Source: an uncultured Porphyromonadaceae bacterium
Lineage (GTDB): Bacteria > Bacteroidota > Bacteroidia > Bacteroidales > Muribaculaceae
Assembly (NCBI GenBank): GCA_947178165.1
Contig: CAMWXH010000019.1
Span: 1-37,090 of the forward strand
Direction of reading: 5' to 3'
DNA: 37,090 nucleotides
Shown here: positions 16,611 through 25,785 of the stretch, in pieces
How positions within the stretch are numbered: the first letter of the stretch is position 1
Layout: each line of letters starts with the position of its first letter
The notes under the pieces: model-generated
Database searches by the model: none
Told to the model about the DNA's origin: nothing
The model's input: the letters and a program-made list of their open reading frames with translations, nothing else
Position numbers and translations under genes: made by a program

Positions 16611-16642
16611 CAAAAATATATTCATTTAACGGATATATTTTT
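16611..16642. repeat. AT-rich inverted repeat overlapping the M16 promoter -33 region
   Basis: AAAAATATAT and ATATATTTTT are perfect 10-bp arms around an 11-base loop (TCATTTAACGG). The right arm, 16633-16642, runs into the TTTTG used as the -33 element of the M16 gene. It may be a terminator for the luxR module, an operator, or plain AT-rich promoter DNA. Confidence 0.5.
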
Positions 16643-16671
16643 GAAAAGTTGAAAAAAATACATTACATTTG
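16640..16671 (+). promoter_or_regulatory. Promoter of the M16 protease gene
   Basis: TTTG at 16640-16643, 20 nt, then TACATTTG at 16664-16671, a full match to the Bacteroidetes TTTG/TAnnTTTG pattern. The start codon at 16785 gives a leader of about 105 nt. Confidence 0.75.
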
Positions 16672-16784
16672 TGTAATTCTTTAAGCTATTTTGCGTCTAT
16701 ATATAGAAGGGGGATTGGATAATGAGGATAAAGAATGTCGATAGATTTAAAAATAACCGTAATATTAATTAAAACTAACATTTT

Positions 16785-19595
16785 ATGATCAGGAAAGCTT
16801 TGAGCATAGCGATGTTTCTTCTGACAGCGTTATGCGTGAGTGCCCAGATGCCGGAGTTGCCACAGATTCCATTAGATCCGTCGGTAAAGAGCGGTAAACT
16901 TGAAAATGGGCTTACTTATTACATCCTTCATAATGAGCATCCCAAGGATCGTGCCAATTTCTATATTGCACAGAAAGTAGGATCGACTCTTGAGGCTCCG
17001 TCTCAGCTTGGTCTGGCTCATTTCCTTGAGCACATGGCTTTTAACGGAACCACCAACTTCCCCGGTAAGAACATGCTCAATTACCTTCAGTCGAAAGGTA
17101 TCCGTTTCGGTTATGATATCAACGCATATACATATTTTGACGAGACTGTCTATAACATAGACAATGTTGTCACCACCGACAAAGCTCTTATGGATAGCGT
17201 TCTTCTTGCTCTTCGCGACTGGAGTTGCGGCATCCTTCTTGAGGATGCAGAAATTGATGCAGAACGCGGGGTGATTGAAGAGGAATGGCGTTCAAGAAAT
17301 GATGCCAATTTCCGTATGCTCGAGTCAGTGCTTCCTAAGATTTATAATGAGTACCAGTATCAGCAGTCGGTTATCGGAAAGATGGATATCATCCGTAATT
17401 TCCCATATTCCGAAATCCGCGACTATTATAAGAAATGGTATCGTCCGGATCAGCAGGGTATCGTTATCGTAGGTGATTTTGATGTTGCCGAGATGGAGAA
17501 AAAAGTAATCGACCTCTTCTCCAAGATCGAAATGCCGGCTAATGCCGCTGAAAGAAAATATCCGGAGGTTTCAGATAATGAAAAGCCGATTTTCGCTTAT
17601 TTTGATGATCCAGAGACAATGTATCCGAGAGTCGATGTTTCATTTAAGATGGATAAGATGCCATTGGAATATAGAAACACCGCACTTTATGTTCAGCAGG
17701 ATCTCATTGAAGACCTGATCTCCACGATGATCAATAACCGTCTGAGAGAGTTTGGACAGAAGCCTGAATGCAACTATGCTTTTGCTGTTGTTAACTTCAA
17801 CGATTTCTGGGTATCAAAGACAAAGGCTGCATTCAATGTGATTGTAATTGGTAAAACCGATGTGACTAAGGCTTTCAATGACGCAATGGGCATCGTGGCT
17901 CGTGCTTGCAAGACCGGCTTCACTGATTCTGAGCTTGAAAGAGCACGCGATGAAATGCTTTCAGGATATGAGAAGTTCTACAATGAGCGCAATAATACCA
18001 ATTCAGGAATATTTGGCGAGCTCCTTTACCGTCATTTCATTGATAACACTCCTTATCCGGGTGCTGAAGCTCAATATGAGATGGCAAAACAGATTCTTCC
18101 TCTGGTTCCTGTGCAGGCTCTTAATCAGGCTGTAGCTCAACTTCTTACTTCTGAAAATCAGGTTATGGTTGTCTCACAACCGCGTAAAGACGGCATGGAA
18201 GTAATTGAAGAGGAGAAATTTGTTGGCAATTTACAGAATATCCTGAATGCAGAATATGAAGCATACGTTGACGAAGTGATTACCGATCCAATGATTACAG
18301 ATCTCCGTGCGCCCGGTAAGATTGTCTCTGAGAAGGAAGGTGCTTTCGGTACAACCGAGCTTACACTTTCAAATGGTGTGAAAGTTGTTGTTAAGCCCAC
18401 TGACTTCAAGGCAGACCAGATCTTGATGACAGCATTCTCCAAAGGCGGCAAGCAGGCATATCCGGCATCTATGTCAAATATCATAATGTTTGCAGAGGAT
18501 GCATACGAGTCAAGCAAGCTTGGCAACTTCAACAAGACAATGTTGAGAAAATATTTAGCCGGCAAGAATATGAGCCTCCAGTATAACATTGGCAACATAA
18601 CAAACACTCTTGAAGGTTCATCGTCTGTTAAAGACCTTAAATATCTTCTCGAGGCGCTTTACGCATCTTTCACTGAACTTTCTGCCGACAATGAGACCTT
18701 CACCACTCAGCTTGAATCTGCACGTACGTCGCTGACTGCACAGGCATCAAATCCGCTTTACACTTTCTCAAGAAATGTAATGAAGGCACTTCATAATGAT
18801 AATCCGATGTTCAATCTTCCGACGCTTGCCGATCTTGACAAGGTGAATTATCAGGCTACGCTTGATTTCGTGAAGGGAACAATGAAGAATGCAGCTGACT
18901 TCACAATCGTTTTCGTGGGCAATGTGGATATGGAAACTCTTAAGCCTCTGCTTGAGCAGTACGTGGCGTCACTTCCTTCAGATCCAAAGAATCTCACTGC
19001 TGTGAAGAAAGAGACATCTTTGCTTAATGCTACCGGCCAGGTTAAGGATGAATGGAAAGAGCCAATGCAGGCTCCTGCAACTCACGTTTATGATGTGCTC
19101 AGTGATACCAACATTCCCTATAGCATTGAAAATGCAAAGAAGATTGAATTAATAGGCGATCTCCTTGGAAATATATATACAGAGACTCTGAGAGAAGAGG
19201 AGGGCGGAACTTATAGCCCACATGCCTATGCATATATGAGCCCGGTCACCGGTGAATGGAATGTTATATATACTTTCTCCACCAATCAGGCACAGCAGGA
19301 GAAGATGATTGCGCGCGCTTATGACGAACTTGTTAAACTTCTTCAGAATGGCACGAATGCCGAGAACTTCAACAAGGTGAAGGAAGCAGCGATGAAGCAG
19401 TATGAAAATTCTATCCGTACCAATAATTACTGGCTCAATCAGCTTAGTCTCTATCTCCGCGGTGTTGATGATATCACCAACGGCAAGGCTGCTATTGAAA
19501 ACCTCTCTGTGGATGAATTTAATACATTCATGAAAAACCTCTATAATGGAAAGAACCGTATTCAGGTTGTCATGGAAGGCGTAGAGAAGAAATAA
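16785..19595 (+). CDS. Secreted M16-family (insulinase/pitrilysin-like) zinc peptidase
   Basis: 936-residue exported peptidase. The signal peptide ends near ALCVSAQ (residue 21). The N-terminal M16 domain has the inverted zinc motif HFLEH (His79-His83) and the downstream acidic ligand region AERGVIEEEWRSR (about 160-172). Two further M16 domains follow, and the second half begins GTTELTLSNGVKVVVKPTDFKADQI with no zinc motif, as usual for the inactive half. This matches the two-half, clamshell layout of pitrilysin relatives of the PqqL type. Likely a periplasmic or outer-membrane-associated peptide hydrolase. It has its own promoter and terminator and so is expressed alone. Confidence 0.93.
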   Translation: MIRKALSIAMFLLTALCVSAQMPELPQIPLDPSVKSGKLENGLTYYILHNEHPKDRANFYIAQKVGSTLEAPSQLGLAHFLEHMAFNGTTNFPGKNMLNYLQSKGIRFGYDINAYTYFDETVYNIDNVVTTDKALMDSVLLALRDWSCGILLEDAEIDAERGVIEEEWRSRNDANFRMLESVLPKIYNEYQYQQSVIGKMDIIRNFPYSEIRDYYKKWYRPDQQGIVIVGDFDVAEMEKKVIDLFSKIEMPANAAERKYPEVSDNEKPIFAYFDDPETMYPRVDVSFKMDKMPLEYRNTALYVQQDLIEDLISTMINNRLREFGQKPECNYAFAVVNFNDFWVSKTKAAFNVIVIGKTDVTKAFNDAMGIVARACKTGFTDSELERARDEMLSGYEKFYNERNNTNSGIFGELLYRHFIDNTPYPGAEAQYEMAKQILPLVPVQALNQAVAQLLTSENQVMVVSQPRKDGMEVIEEEKFVGNLQNILNAEYEAYVDEVITDPMITDLRAPGKIVSEKEGAFGTTELTLSNGVKVVVKPTDFKADQILMTAFSKGGKQAYPASMSNIIMFAEDAYESSKLGNFNKTMLRKYLAGKNMSLQYNIGNITNTLEGSSSVKDLKYLLEALYASFTELSADNETFTTQLESARTSLTAQASNPLYTFSRNVMKALHNDNPMFNLPTLADLDKVNYQATLDFVKGTMKNAADFTIVFVGNVDMETLKPLLEQYVASLPSDPKNLTAVKKETSLLNATGQVKDEWKEPMQAPATHVYDVLSDTNIPYSIENAKKIELIGDLLGNIYTETLREEEGGTYSPHAYAYMSPVTGEWNVIYTFSTNQAQQEKMIARAYDELVKLLQNGTNAENFNKVKEAAMKQYENSIRTNNYWLNQLSLYLRGVDDITNGKAAIENLSVDEFNTFMKNLYNGKNRIQVVMEGVEKK

Positions 19596-19616
19596 AATTC
19601 ACAGAAATCTATAATT

Positions 19617-19650
19617 GAACCGGCTCCATTTTTGGGGTCGGTTCTTTTTT
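19617..19650 (+). terminator. Rho-independent terminator after the M16 gene
   Basis: Arms GAACCGGCTCC (19617-19627) and GGGGTCGGTTC (19634-19644) pair over 11 bp with two G-T pairs, with a loop of six bases and six T after the stem. Confidence 0.92.
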
Positions 19651-19789
19651 ATTTTAGCCTGAAAGAGCAGCTTATTAAATTATGTTAGTGTTGATTAAGA
19701 ACTATTAAAATAATGAATGTGTTAATAAAGTGAGTAAACATCGTTAATAAGAATGTTTTGTAATTTTTCACTATAACTATTATAATGAA

Positions 19790-20653
19790 ATGAGATTAGA
19801 CGGACGAAGATCAAGCAGCAATGTTGAAGACAGACGCGGTGTAAGCGGAGGGAAGATTGCCGGAATCGGTGGAATAGGAGGTCTGATAGTGACTGCGCTT
19901 ATTATTTGGCTGGCAGGAGGCAATCCTTTGGAAGTCCTCAATCAGTCAGGAGGTGTGATCGGAAACACCCATCAGGTTCAGTCAACGCTTTCTCCTGAAA
20001 AGGAACAGCAATATGAAGAGTTTGCCAAAATAATCCTTGCCGGCACAGAGGATGTCTGGAAAGAGGAATTCAGCAAAGCAGGATTGACCTACAGGAATCC
20101 CAAAATGGTCCTCTATACCGGTTCCGTTCAATCAGCGTGTGGCAATGCCACTTCGGCAGTGGGACCTTTCTATTGTTCGGCAGATGAAACGTTATATATC
20201 GACCTCTCTTTTTTTGAAGAGATGGAGAAAAATATGCATGCCGGAGGAGATTTTGCATACGCTTATGTCATTGCTCACGAAGTTGGGCATCATGTGCAGA
20301 ATCTTTTAGGCACACTCGACCAGACCCACAATGCGATGCGTCAGTTGCCCGAAAAGGAGGCAAACAGAATAAGTGTCAGGACTGAACTTCAGGCGGATTA
20401 TTATGCCGGCGTATGGGCTTACCACGATAACAGGAAGTTTAACAGTCTTGAACCCGGAGATATTGAAGAGGGATTAAATGCAGCGTCTAAAATAGGTGAT
20501 GACTATTTACAAAAACAGGCTCAGGGATATGCAGTGCCGGAAACCTTCAATCACGGCACTTCGGCACAACGGGTGAGATGGCTCAAAAAGGGAGCCTCTA
20601 CCGGTAATCTCAGGGGCGGGGATACATTCACGCCAGCCTATAATGAGTTATAA
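19790..20653 (+). CDS. YpfJ-type neutral zinc metallopeptidase
   Basis: 287 residues of the putative neutral zinc metallopeptidase family (YpfJ). It starts MRLDGRRSSSNVEDRRG, as usual, followed by one membrane helix (about residues 25-43, GIGGIGGLIVTALIIWLAGG). The catalytic domain has the zinc motif HEVGHH in AYVIAHEVGHHVQNLLG, with ELQADYYAGVWAYH downstream supplying the third ligand. Family members carry the same GNA...GPFYCxxDxxxYxD region, here ACGNATSAVGPFYCSADETL. The substrate is unknown for the family. The gap upstream (19651-19789) shows no clear promoter. The gene converges on the symporter gene with only 6 bp between stops. Confidence 0.93.
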   Translation: MRLDGRRSSSNVEDRRGVSGGKIAGIGGIGGLIVTALIIWLAGGNPLEVLNQSGGVIGNTHQVQSTLSPEKEQQYEEFAKIILAGTEDVWKEEFSKAGLTYRNPKMVLYTGSVQSACGNATSAVGPFYCSADETLYIDLSFFEEMEKNMHAGGDFAYAYVIAHEVGHHVQNLLGTLDQTHNAMRQLPEKEANRISVRTELQADYYAGVWAYHDNRKFNSLEPGDIEEGLNAASKIGDDYLQKQAQGYAVPETFNHGTSAQRVRWLKKGASTGNLRGGDTFTPAYNEL

Positions 20654-20659
20654 TCTAAT

Positions 20660-22030
20660 TCAGAATTTTATAAAATATGAAAGGAGGATGAGGAGTATAA
20701 GGGGAGGTGCAATGAATTTAATCACAAAGTGAATCACGGGATAGCATCGTTCTCTTAAACTTCCGTGATTTGTTATTTCATCGCGCAGATATTTTTTATT
20801 AACTACCCAGCCCATAAAGATACATACGAGGATAGATACAACCGGTAAGAATATATTCGTTGCCAGATTATCAAGAAAATCGAATATAGTCATACCTAAA
20901 ATCTTGAATCCGTTCAAGGAGCCGAAAGAGAGGGAACAGAGGGAGCTGAGGAGAAACAGAGGCATCATTACGATAAGTGTTGCAGCAGTGCGGCTTTTCT
21001 TAAACCTATCTTGCAACCATGCCACTGATACTTCTGCAATCGAAATTGTTGAAGTGAGAGCCGCCACAAAAAGAAGAAGGAAAAAAAGAATTGACCAAAG
21101 GCGTGTGAAATGCATTTGTGAAAAGATTTCAGGAAGAGTCACAAAAACCAGTGTCGTGCCACGCAATTCCGCCCCGTCAAGCCCAAAGCTTGAAACAGCC
21201 GGGAAGATGATCACCCCCATCATGACAGCAACAAGGAGATCTAAAAGCGACACAGTGAGCGCAGTTTTGGTCAAGCGCGTATCTTTAGGGAAATAGGAGG
21301 AGTAGGTGATCAGTATTCCCATTCCCAAGCTCAGAGAGAAGAAAGACTGCCCAAGAGCATTGACTATAACCCCGGGCGTAATTTTGCTGAAATCCGGAGA
21401 TAAAAAGAACTTCAAGCCTTCTGACGCGCCATCAAGAGATAAAGAGACACCGCAAAAAACAAGAAGCAAAAGAAAAAGCAGAGGCATCAGGATGTTCGAC
21501 AGACGCTCAATCCCTTTCTGCACTCCGCAAAGCAAAACCGCAATATTTATTCCGATCAGAACATATAGATTAATGAGGGGAGAGATGTCGGCACAGATAT
21601 AGTTTTCCATCTTCGCATGAAATGATGCATCCATGCTAACATTTGCGCTATCGGGTGAATACAGGTTACCAGTGATTGACTGCCAGAGATATTCAAAAGT
21701 CCAGCCTGCTACCACCATATAGAAAGAGAGGATCAGATATGAAGCAAGCACCGCCAGGCCGCCGGTGATCCACCAGGGAGTGTCGGGCTTAAGTTTCATG
21801 AATGCTCCGACAGCATCAGATTTGGTGCCTCGACCCAATGAGAACTCAGCCAGCATCACCGGCACACCGAGGATGATAAGGCACAATACATAGACAAATA
21901 AAAATGCCGCCCCACCGTTTGCTTGTGTCTCTGCCGGAAATCTCCACACGTTTCCTAATCCCACGGCAGAGCCAACAGTTGCGGCGATTAATCCTATCTT
22001 ACTGCTGAAAGTTGCTTTTGCTTGTGCCAT
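20660..22030 (-). CDS. Neurotransmitter:sodium symporter family transporter
   Basis: 456-residue inner-membrane Na+-coupled symporter of the NSS (SNF) family, probably for an amino acid. TM1 carries the family hallmark AATVGSAVGLGNVWRFPAETQ with GLGNVWRFP, the unwound sodium- and substrate-binding segment. GGAAFLFVYVLCLIILGVPVMLAEFSLG is TM2. TM6 (NALGQSFFSLSLGMGILITYSSY) and TM8 (LTSTISIAEVSVAWLQD) also match bacterial NSS proteins. About 11-12 helices are visible. The substrate cannot be read from sequence. Confidence 0.94.
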   Translation of the reverse strand: MAQAKATFSSKIGLIAATVGSAVGLGNVWRFPAETQANGGAAFLFVYVLCLIILGVPVMLAEFSLGRGTKSDAVGAFMKLKPDTPWWITGGLAVLASYLILSFYMVVAGWTFEYLWQSITGNLYSPDSANVSMDASFHAKMENYICADISPLINLYVLIGINIAVLLCGVQKGIERLSNILMPLLFLLLLVFCGVSLSLDGASEGLKFFLSPDFSKITPGVIVNALGQSFFSLSLGMGILITYSSYFPKDTRLTKTALTVSLLDLLVAVMMGVIIFPAVSSFGLDGAELRGTTLVFVTLPEIFSQMHFTRLWSILFFLLLFVAALTSTISIAEVSVAWLQDRFKKSRTAATLIVMMPLFLLSSLCSLSFGSLNGFKILGMTIFDFLDNLATNIFLPVVSILVCIFMGWVVNKKYLRDEITNHGSLRERCYPVIHFVIKFIAPPLILLILLSYFIKF

Positions 22031-22047
22031 ATATCCTCTTTTTTAGG

Positions 22048-22055
22048 CAAAAGTA
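22048..22055 (-). promoter_or_regulatory. Possible -7 element for the NSS symporter gene
   Basis: The complement of CAAAAGTA reads TACTTTTG, matching TAnnTTTG, 18 nt upstream of the ATG. No TTG lies at the usual 20-nt distance, so support is limited. Confidence 0.4.
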
Positions 22056-22097
22056 CAATTATATTACGAAAATTCCTATATTATGAAGATAATTTGT

Positions 22098-22105
22098 TAA
22101 TTTTG
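22098..22105 (+). promoter_or_regulatory. Possible -7 element for the LysM-barrel operon
   Basis: TAATTTTG matches TAnnTTTG. The -33 position is not a TTG. Initiation shortly after it would leave a very short leader to the ATG at 22123 but about 40 nt to the ATG at 22150, which supports the later start. Confidence 0.4.
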
Positions 22106-22149
22106 TAAGCGAAATTCCGGTAATGCTATTCCGGCGAAAGGGAAAAAAT

Positions 22150-24114
22150 ATGATGCATATTAAACATTTATCGGCTATAGGAATCGGGTTAATAGCCTTC
22201 TCTTCTTTTGCACAAAACAAAAAGATTAATTTGCCGATTGTAGAGGTGCTTGGGAAACAGTATTATGTTTATGAAGCTAAAAAGAACCAGACATTCTTTA
22301 ATATAGCCAACGATTTCCATTGGGACCTTGAGGAGCTTATGCGTATCAATTCTAAGGTGCTTAGCCCAATGGTGAAGGGGACAAAGATATATTATCCTTG
22401 CTCTCCCGAATCATCATCTTCATATTCATCTACGGAGGATGGGAGTCCTATTCCGGAGGAGATGATTCAGCCTATCACTCATCTTGTGAAAAAGGGGGAA
22501 ACTGTGTATAGCATCTCTTTGATGTATGATATACCCATAGAGAAACTATATTCGCTCAATCCCGGAAGCAGGAGCGGAATAAAGGCCGGCGAATTGCTCA
22601 GGATCAAGGATTCTTCAGATGCGACTCCCATAAAAGGGAATCCGGAATTTTATACTGTGAAAAGAGGCGATACACTCTATCAATTATCAAAGACCTTTAA
22701 AACAACCGTGGCCGCTATTCTTAATCTCAATCCGGGTATTTCGGAAGATAATTTCAAAGCCGGCGAGATTATAAAGATTCCTGAAATTGGCGAAGGGATA
22801 AAAAAAGAGACCAAATATGTTGAGGAACCGACCGTCTTAGGATTCTCTTCTTATAAGGTAGATAAAAAAGATACCTGGGATTCTGTATCAGAAAAAACCG
22901 GTGTCAGCGTTGAGGAGTTGCAAAAAGCTAATGGCGGCACAACCAATTTAAAGTCCAATCAGATCATAGGGGTACCGGAGATTGTGGTTGACTCGGTTTA
23001 TAAGACAATAGTGACTGAGGATCCACGCGAACTCACCCTGAATGGAGTGAGTGAAATCTATGATGATGTGCATCGTGTTATTTCCACTTCTGATTCAGTA
23101 AAGGAAATTAAGATCGGCATATTGATGGTTAATCCGACCTCTAAAATTGATCTTGATTTTACGAGAGGTTTTCTTACCGGCATGAATCAGGTTAAGAATA
23201 CTGAATATAAGGTGAATCTGAAAGTCTTGGATGGCAGGATGTCACAAGAGGCACTGATTGACAGTCTGGGAAATTATTGTCCGACAATGCTGTTCACCAC
23301 TTATGAAAAGAATACGCCTGAATTTCTTGCCGACTATGCTCTGGTGAGTCAAGTGCCTGTGATCAACACTTTCGACTTGAAGGATGAAACCTATCTTTCG
23401 AATCCCTATTTTGTAAACATACTCACACCTTCAAACTATTTTAACGAGGAGATTGTGAATGATGTTTATAATCGTTTTCCCGGAGCCACTCTGATTGTGG
23501 TTGGGAGTGAAACAGACTCCAACGATCTTTTGGTTGCTCTTGAAAATAAATGGGATGAGAAGAGAATAAAGAGGGTGGCAGATATGGAGGCATTGGCCGA
23601 CCTTTCAATTGTTCCGTCGGCAAGCTATGTCATATTTGGCAATGTTTCCAAAAAAGATGAGATATCTGAGTTAGCGGAAAAGGTGGCTGAATTGCGCGAT
23701 GAGAATTTTCGTTCTACCATAGGGTTTCTTGGTCGTCCGAATTGGATCGTATATGACGAAGCACTGAAAGATTCTTTCCAGAAGGCAGATGTTATGATTC
23801 CCGCACGATTCTATTATGATAAGAATTCATCTGAGGCCAAAGTGTTCCAGAGCGAATATAACAAGCTTTTCAATATGACTCCCACAAAATCATTTCCTAT
23901 GTATTCCACAATGGGATATGATGAGGCAATCTATTTCATACCTTCGTTGATTAAGGCAGGAGGTGACATAAATGAATTCCGGGAGAGCACATCATCGGTT
24001 CAATCGGATTTCGACCTTGTCCGCACAGCTAATTGGAGCGGCTTGATTAATCCTATGGTCTATCTTGTAAGATTCACTCCTTACGGAGCTATCGAAAAAC
24101 AGAAAATTAAATGA
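22150..24114 (+). CDS. LysM repeat protein with C-terminal periplasmic-binding-protein-like domain
   Basis: Exported envelope protein of about 654 residues. After the signal peptide (MMHIKHLSAIGIGLIAFSSFAQ) come four LysM-like modules, including a weak first one starting YVYEAKKNQTFFNIANDF, then THLVKKGETVYSISLMYDI, FYTVKRGDTLYQLSKTF and YKVDKKDTWDSVSEKTGV. They would hold it to peptidoglycan. From VKEIKIGILMVNPTSKIDLD to the end (about 330 residues) it resembles a type-1 periplasmic binding fold, as in branched-chain amino acid receptors and LpoA. I chose the ATG at 22150 because AAAGGGA precedes it and the signal peptide follows directly. An in-frame ATG at 22123 would add nine basic residues. 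It overlaps the barrel gene by 4 nt (ATGA). Confidence 0.85.
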   Translation: MMHIKHLSAIGIGLIAFSSFAQNKKINLPIVEVLGKQYYVYEAKKNQTFFNIANDFHWDLEELMRINSKVLSPMVKGTKIYYPCSPESSSSYSSTEDGSPIPEEMIQPITHLVKKGETVYSISLMYDIPIEKLYSLNPGSRSGIKAGELLRIKDSSDATPIKGNPEFYTVKRGDTLYQLSKTFKTTVAAILNLNPGISEDNFKAGEIIKIPEIGEGIKKETKYVEEPTVLGFSSYKVDKKDTWDSVSEKTGVSVEELQKANGGTTNLKSNQIIGVPEIVVDSVYKTIVTEDPRELTLNGVSEIYDDVHRVISTSDSVKEIKIGILMVNPTSKIDLDFTRGFLTGMNQVKNTEYKVNLKVLDGRMSQEALIDSLGNYCPTMLFTTYEKNTPEFLADYALVSQVPVINTFDLKDETYLSNPYFVNILTPSNYFNEEIVNDVYNRFPGATLIVVGSETDSNDLLVALENKWDEKRIKRVADMEALADLSIVPSASYVIFGNVSKKDEISELAEKVAELRDENFRSTIGFLGRPNWIVYDEALKDSFQKADVMIPARFYYDKNSSEAKVFQSEYNKLFNMTPTKSFPMYSTMGYDEAIYFIPSLIKAGGDINEFRESTSSVQSDFDLVRTANWSGLINPMVYLVRFTPYGAIEKQKIK

Positions 24115-24818
24115 GGAAAAGTTTATTTTCTAAAAGCTCTTCAGCCATCAAAGCCGGTGCTTTTGCATTGGTTTTGAGTGGATGTGGCTTTGCAACACAA
24201 GCACAGACCCATTACCATGCTAATATATCGGTTGGTGTTAAGGGAGGAGTAGATCTGTCAAGGGTTAATTTCACTCCGAGCGTGAAGCAATCTTTTGTGT
24301 TGGGTGGAAACGCCGGTGTAACATTCCGTTATATTGAAGAAAATCATTTCGGCCTGATAGCAGAGGTAAATTTTGAACAGAGAGGATGGAAAGAGAATTT
24401 TGAAGAGGCACCGTTCAGTTATTCCCGCACCCTGAACTATATCCAGATCCCTTTTCTGGCTCACATTTATTTTGGAAGGAGAGGAAGATTCTTTTTCAAT
24501 GCCGGCCCGGAAATTGGTTTTATGATAGGGGAGAGCACGAAATCGAATTTTGATTATAAGAATGTATCGTCTATTTCTGGTTTCCCTTTGAGAAATACCT
24601 ATCAATACCTTATGAACGCGGATCCAAAAGTGGATTATGGCATCTCAGCCGGTCTCGGTGGGGAGTTTAACATAAACAGGATTAATTCTGTCTATCTTGA
24701 GGGGCGCTTTTATTACGGTCTGGGTAACGTGCTTAAATCAGGACGGACCGAAAGCTGCCGAGGATCCAACTCGATGTCAATTATGATTTCTGCAGGATAT
24801 TGGTTCAGATTGAAGTGA
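24111..24818 (+). CDS. PorT-family outer-membrane beta-barrel protein
   Basis: 235 residues with an N-terminal signal followed by alternating amphipathic strands: ISVGVKGGVDLSRVNF, FGLIAEVNFEQRGW, TLNYIQIPFLAHIYFG, FFFNAGPEIGFMIGES, VDYGISAGLGGEFNI and VYLEGRFYYGLGNV, ending SIMISAGYWFRLK. GxKxGxxxS near the start, YxQIPxL and NAGPxxGxM are typical of the Bacteroidetes OMP_b-brl_2/PorT barrel family. The signal region contains both a lipobox-like LSGC and a signal-peptidase-I-like TQAQT. Translation is coupled to the LysM protein by an ATGA overlap, suggesting they act together across the periplasm. A terminator follows. Confidence 0.85.
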   Translation: MRKSLFSKSSSAIKAGAFALVLSGCGFATQAQTHYHANISVGVKGGVDLSRVNFTPSVKQSFVLGGNAGVTFRYIEENHFGLIAEVNFEQRGWKENFEEAPFSYSRTLNYIQIPFLAHIYFGRRGRFFFNAGPEIGFMIGESTKSNFDYKNVSSISGFPLRNTYQYLMNADPKVDYGISAGLGGEFNINRINSVYLEGRFYYGLGNVLKSGRTESCRGSNSMSIMISAGYWFRLK

Positions 24819-24834
24819 CTTCTCAATAATGGTA

Positions 24835-24880
24835 AAAAGAAATCCCGACACCTCTAAATCAGGATGTCGGGATTCTTTTA
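24835..24880 (+). terminator. Terminator between the barrel gene and cdsA
   Basis: Perfect 10-bp stem, AATCCCGACA (24841-24850) and TGTCGGGATT (24865-24874), extended by AAAAG/CTTTT, with a T-run on the right and an A-run on the left. It can serve both converging genes. Confidence 0.9.
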
Positions 24881-24943
24881 AATTTAGCGATGAATGTAAT
24901 TTTAACTATCTCAGAAGACTATAACAATGTCTATATGAGAACA

Positions 24944-25768
24944 TCAAGCGAACATATACAATAGAGAGAAATAGACCGTGACGGCAGGCATGGCAAGAAG
25001 GAAAGAGTCGATACGGTCGAGTATTCCTCCGTGACCCGGGATAATGTTGCCTGAATCCTTTATATGGAAATGACGTTTGAACATTGATTCTATCAGATCA
25101 CCCCAAGTGCCGAAAACAGTGACTATTATTGCAAGGCCAAGCCATTGGAAGATATTAGAATGAAGGCCCATAAAGGAGTCGGAGCAGTAACAGAAAAGAG
25201 TGGCCGCTATGAGGTTAAAGAGCAATCCTCCAAAAAAACCTTCCCAGGATTTCTTGGGAGAGATTCGTTCAAACAGCCGATGCTTCCCGATCATGCTCCC
25301 GACAAGATAAGCCCCCGTATCATTAATCCATAACATAAGGAAAACTATAAGAATCACTTTGGGAACCATTATAACGGCTGTTGCGCTCATGCATGCCAAT
25401 GGAACGCCAATATATATTTGTGTGAGCATAGAGAGAGCCAGACTCCGAACCGGATTATCATTTTTCACGTATAGCTCAAGGATGAACCGCGTAATCATGA
25501 CACAACCCCAAAGAATAATCGGGAAAACAGGCATAACCGGATTAAATGACAGGGCCAGGCACACGACACCTAATGTGTCAAGATATATCAAAGATAAATT
25601 CCTCGTATTTACATCTTCACATATTTTTTCAAACTCAATAGTTGCAAGAATCCCAAATAGGATAGCCAACACTGTGAGTCCGATATAACCCCAGAGAATA
25701 CAGCCTACAATTATGGCAACATATATAATGCCAGAGAGGCTTCGAGTTAATAATTTCTTCAAGTCCAT
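24944..25768 (-). CDS. cdsA: Phosphatidate cytidylyltransferase
   Basis: Makes CDP-diacylglycerol from phosphatidic acid and CTP, the branch point of phospholipid synthesis, in the inner membrane. 274 residues, with about seven hydrophobic segments and the family signature near the C-terminus: GTWGDLIESMFKRHF followed by HIKDSGNIIPGHGGILDRID. NDTGAYLVGSMIGKHRLFERISPKKSWEGFFGG is the other conserved block. The gene has its own promoter (25786-25816) and converges on the barrel gene. In many Bacteroidetes I remember cdsA directly after ftsH. Here the RND-lpxA operon lies between. Confidence 0.96.
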   Translation of the reverse strand: MDLKKLLTRSLSGIIYVAIIVGCILWGYIGLTVLAILFGILATIEFEKICEDVNTRNLSLIYLDTLGVVCLALSFNPVMPVFPIILWGCVMITRFILELYVKNDNPVRSLALSMLTQIYIGVPLACMSATAVIMVPKVILIVFLMLWINDTGAYLVGSMIGKHRLFERISPKKSWEGFFGGLLFNLIAATLFCYCSDSFMGLHSNIFQWLGLAIIVTVFGTWGDLIESMFKRHFHIKDSGNIIPGHGGILDRIDSFLLAMPAVTVYFSLLYMFA

Positions 25769-25785
25769 ACAATATGATTATGTTG

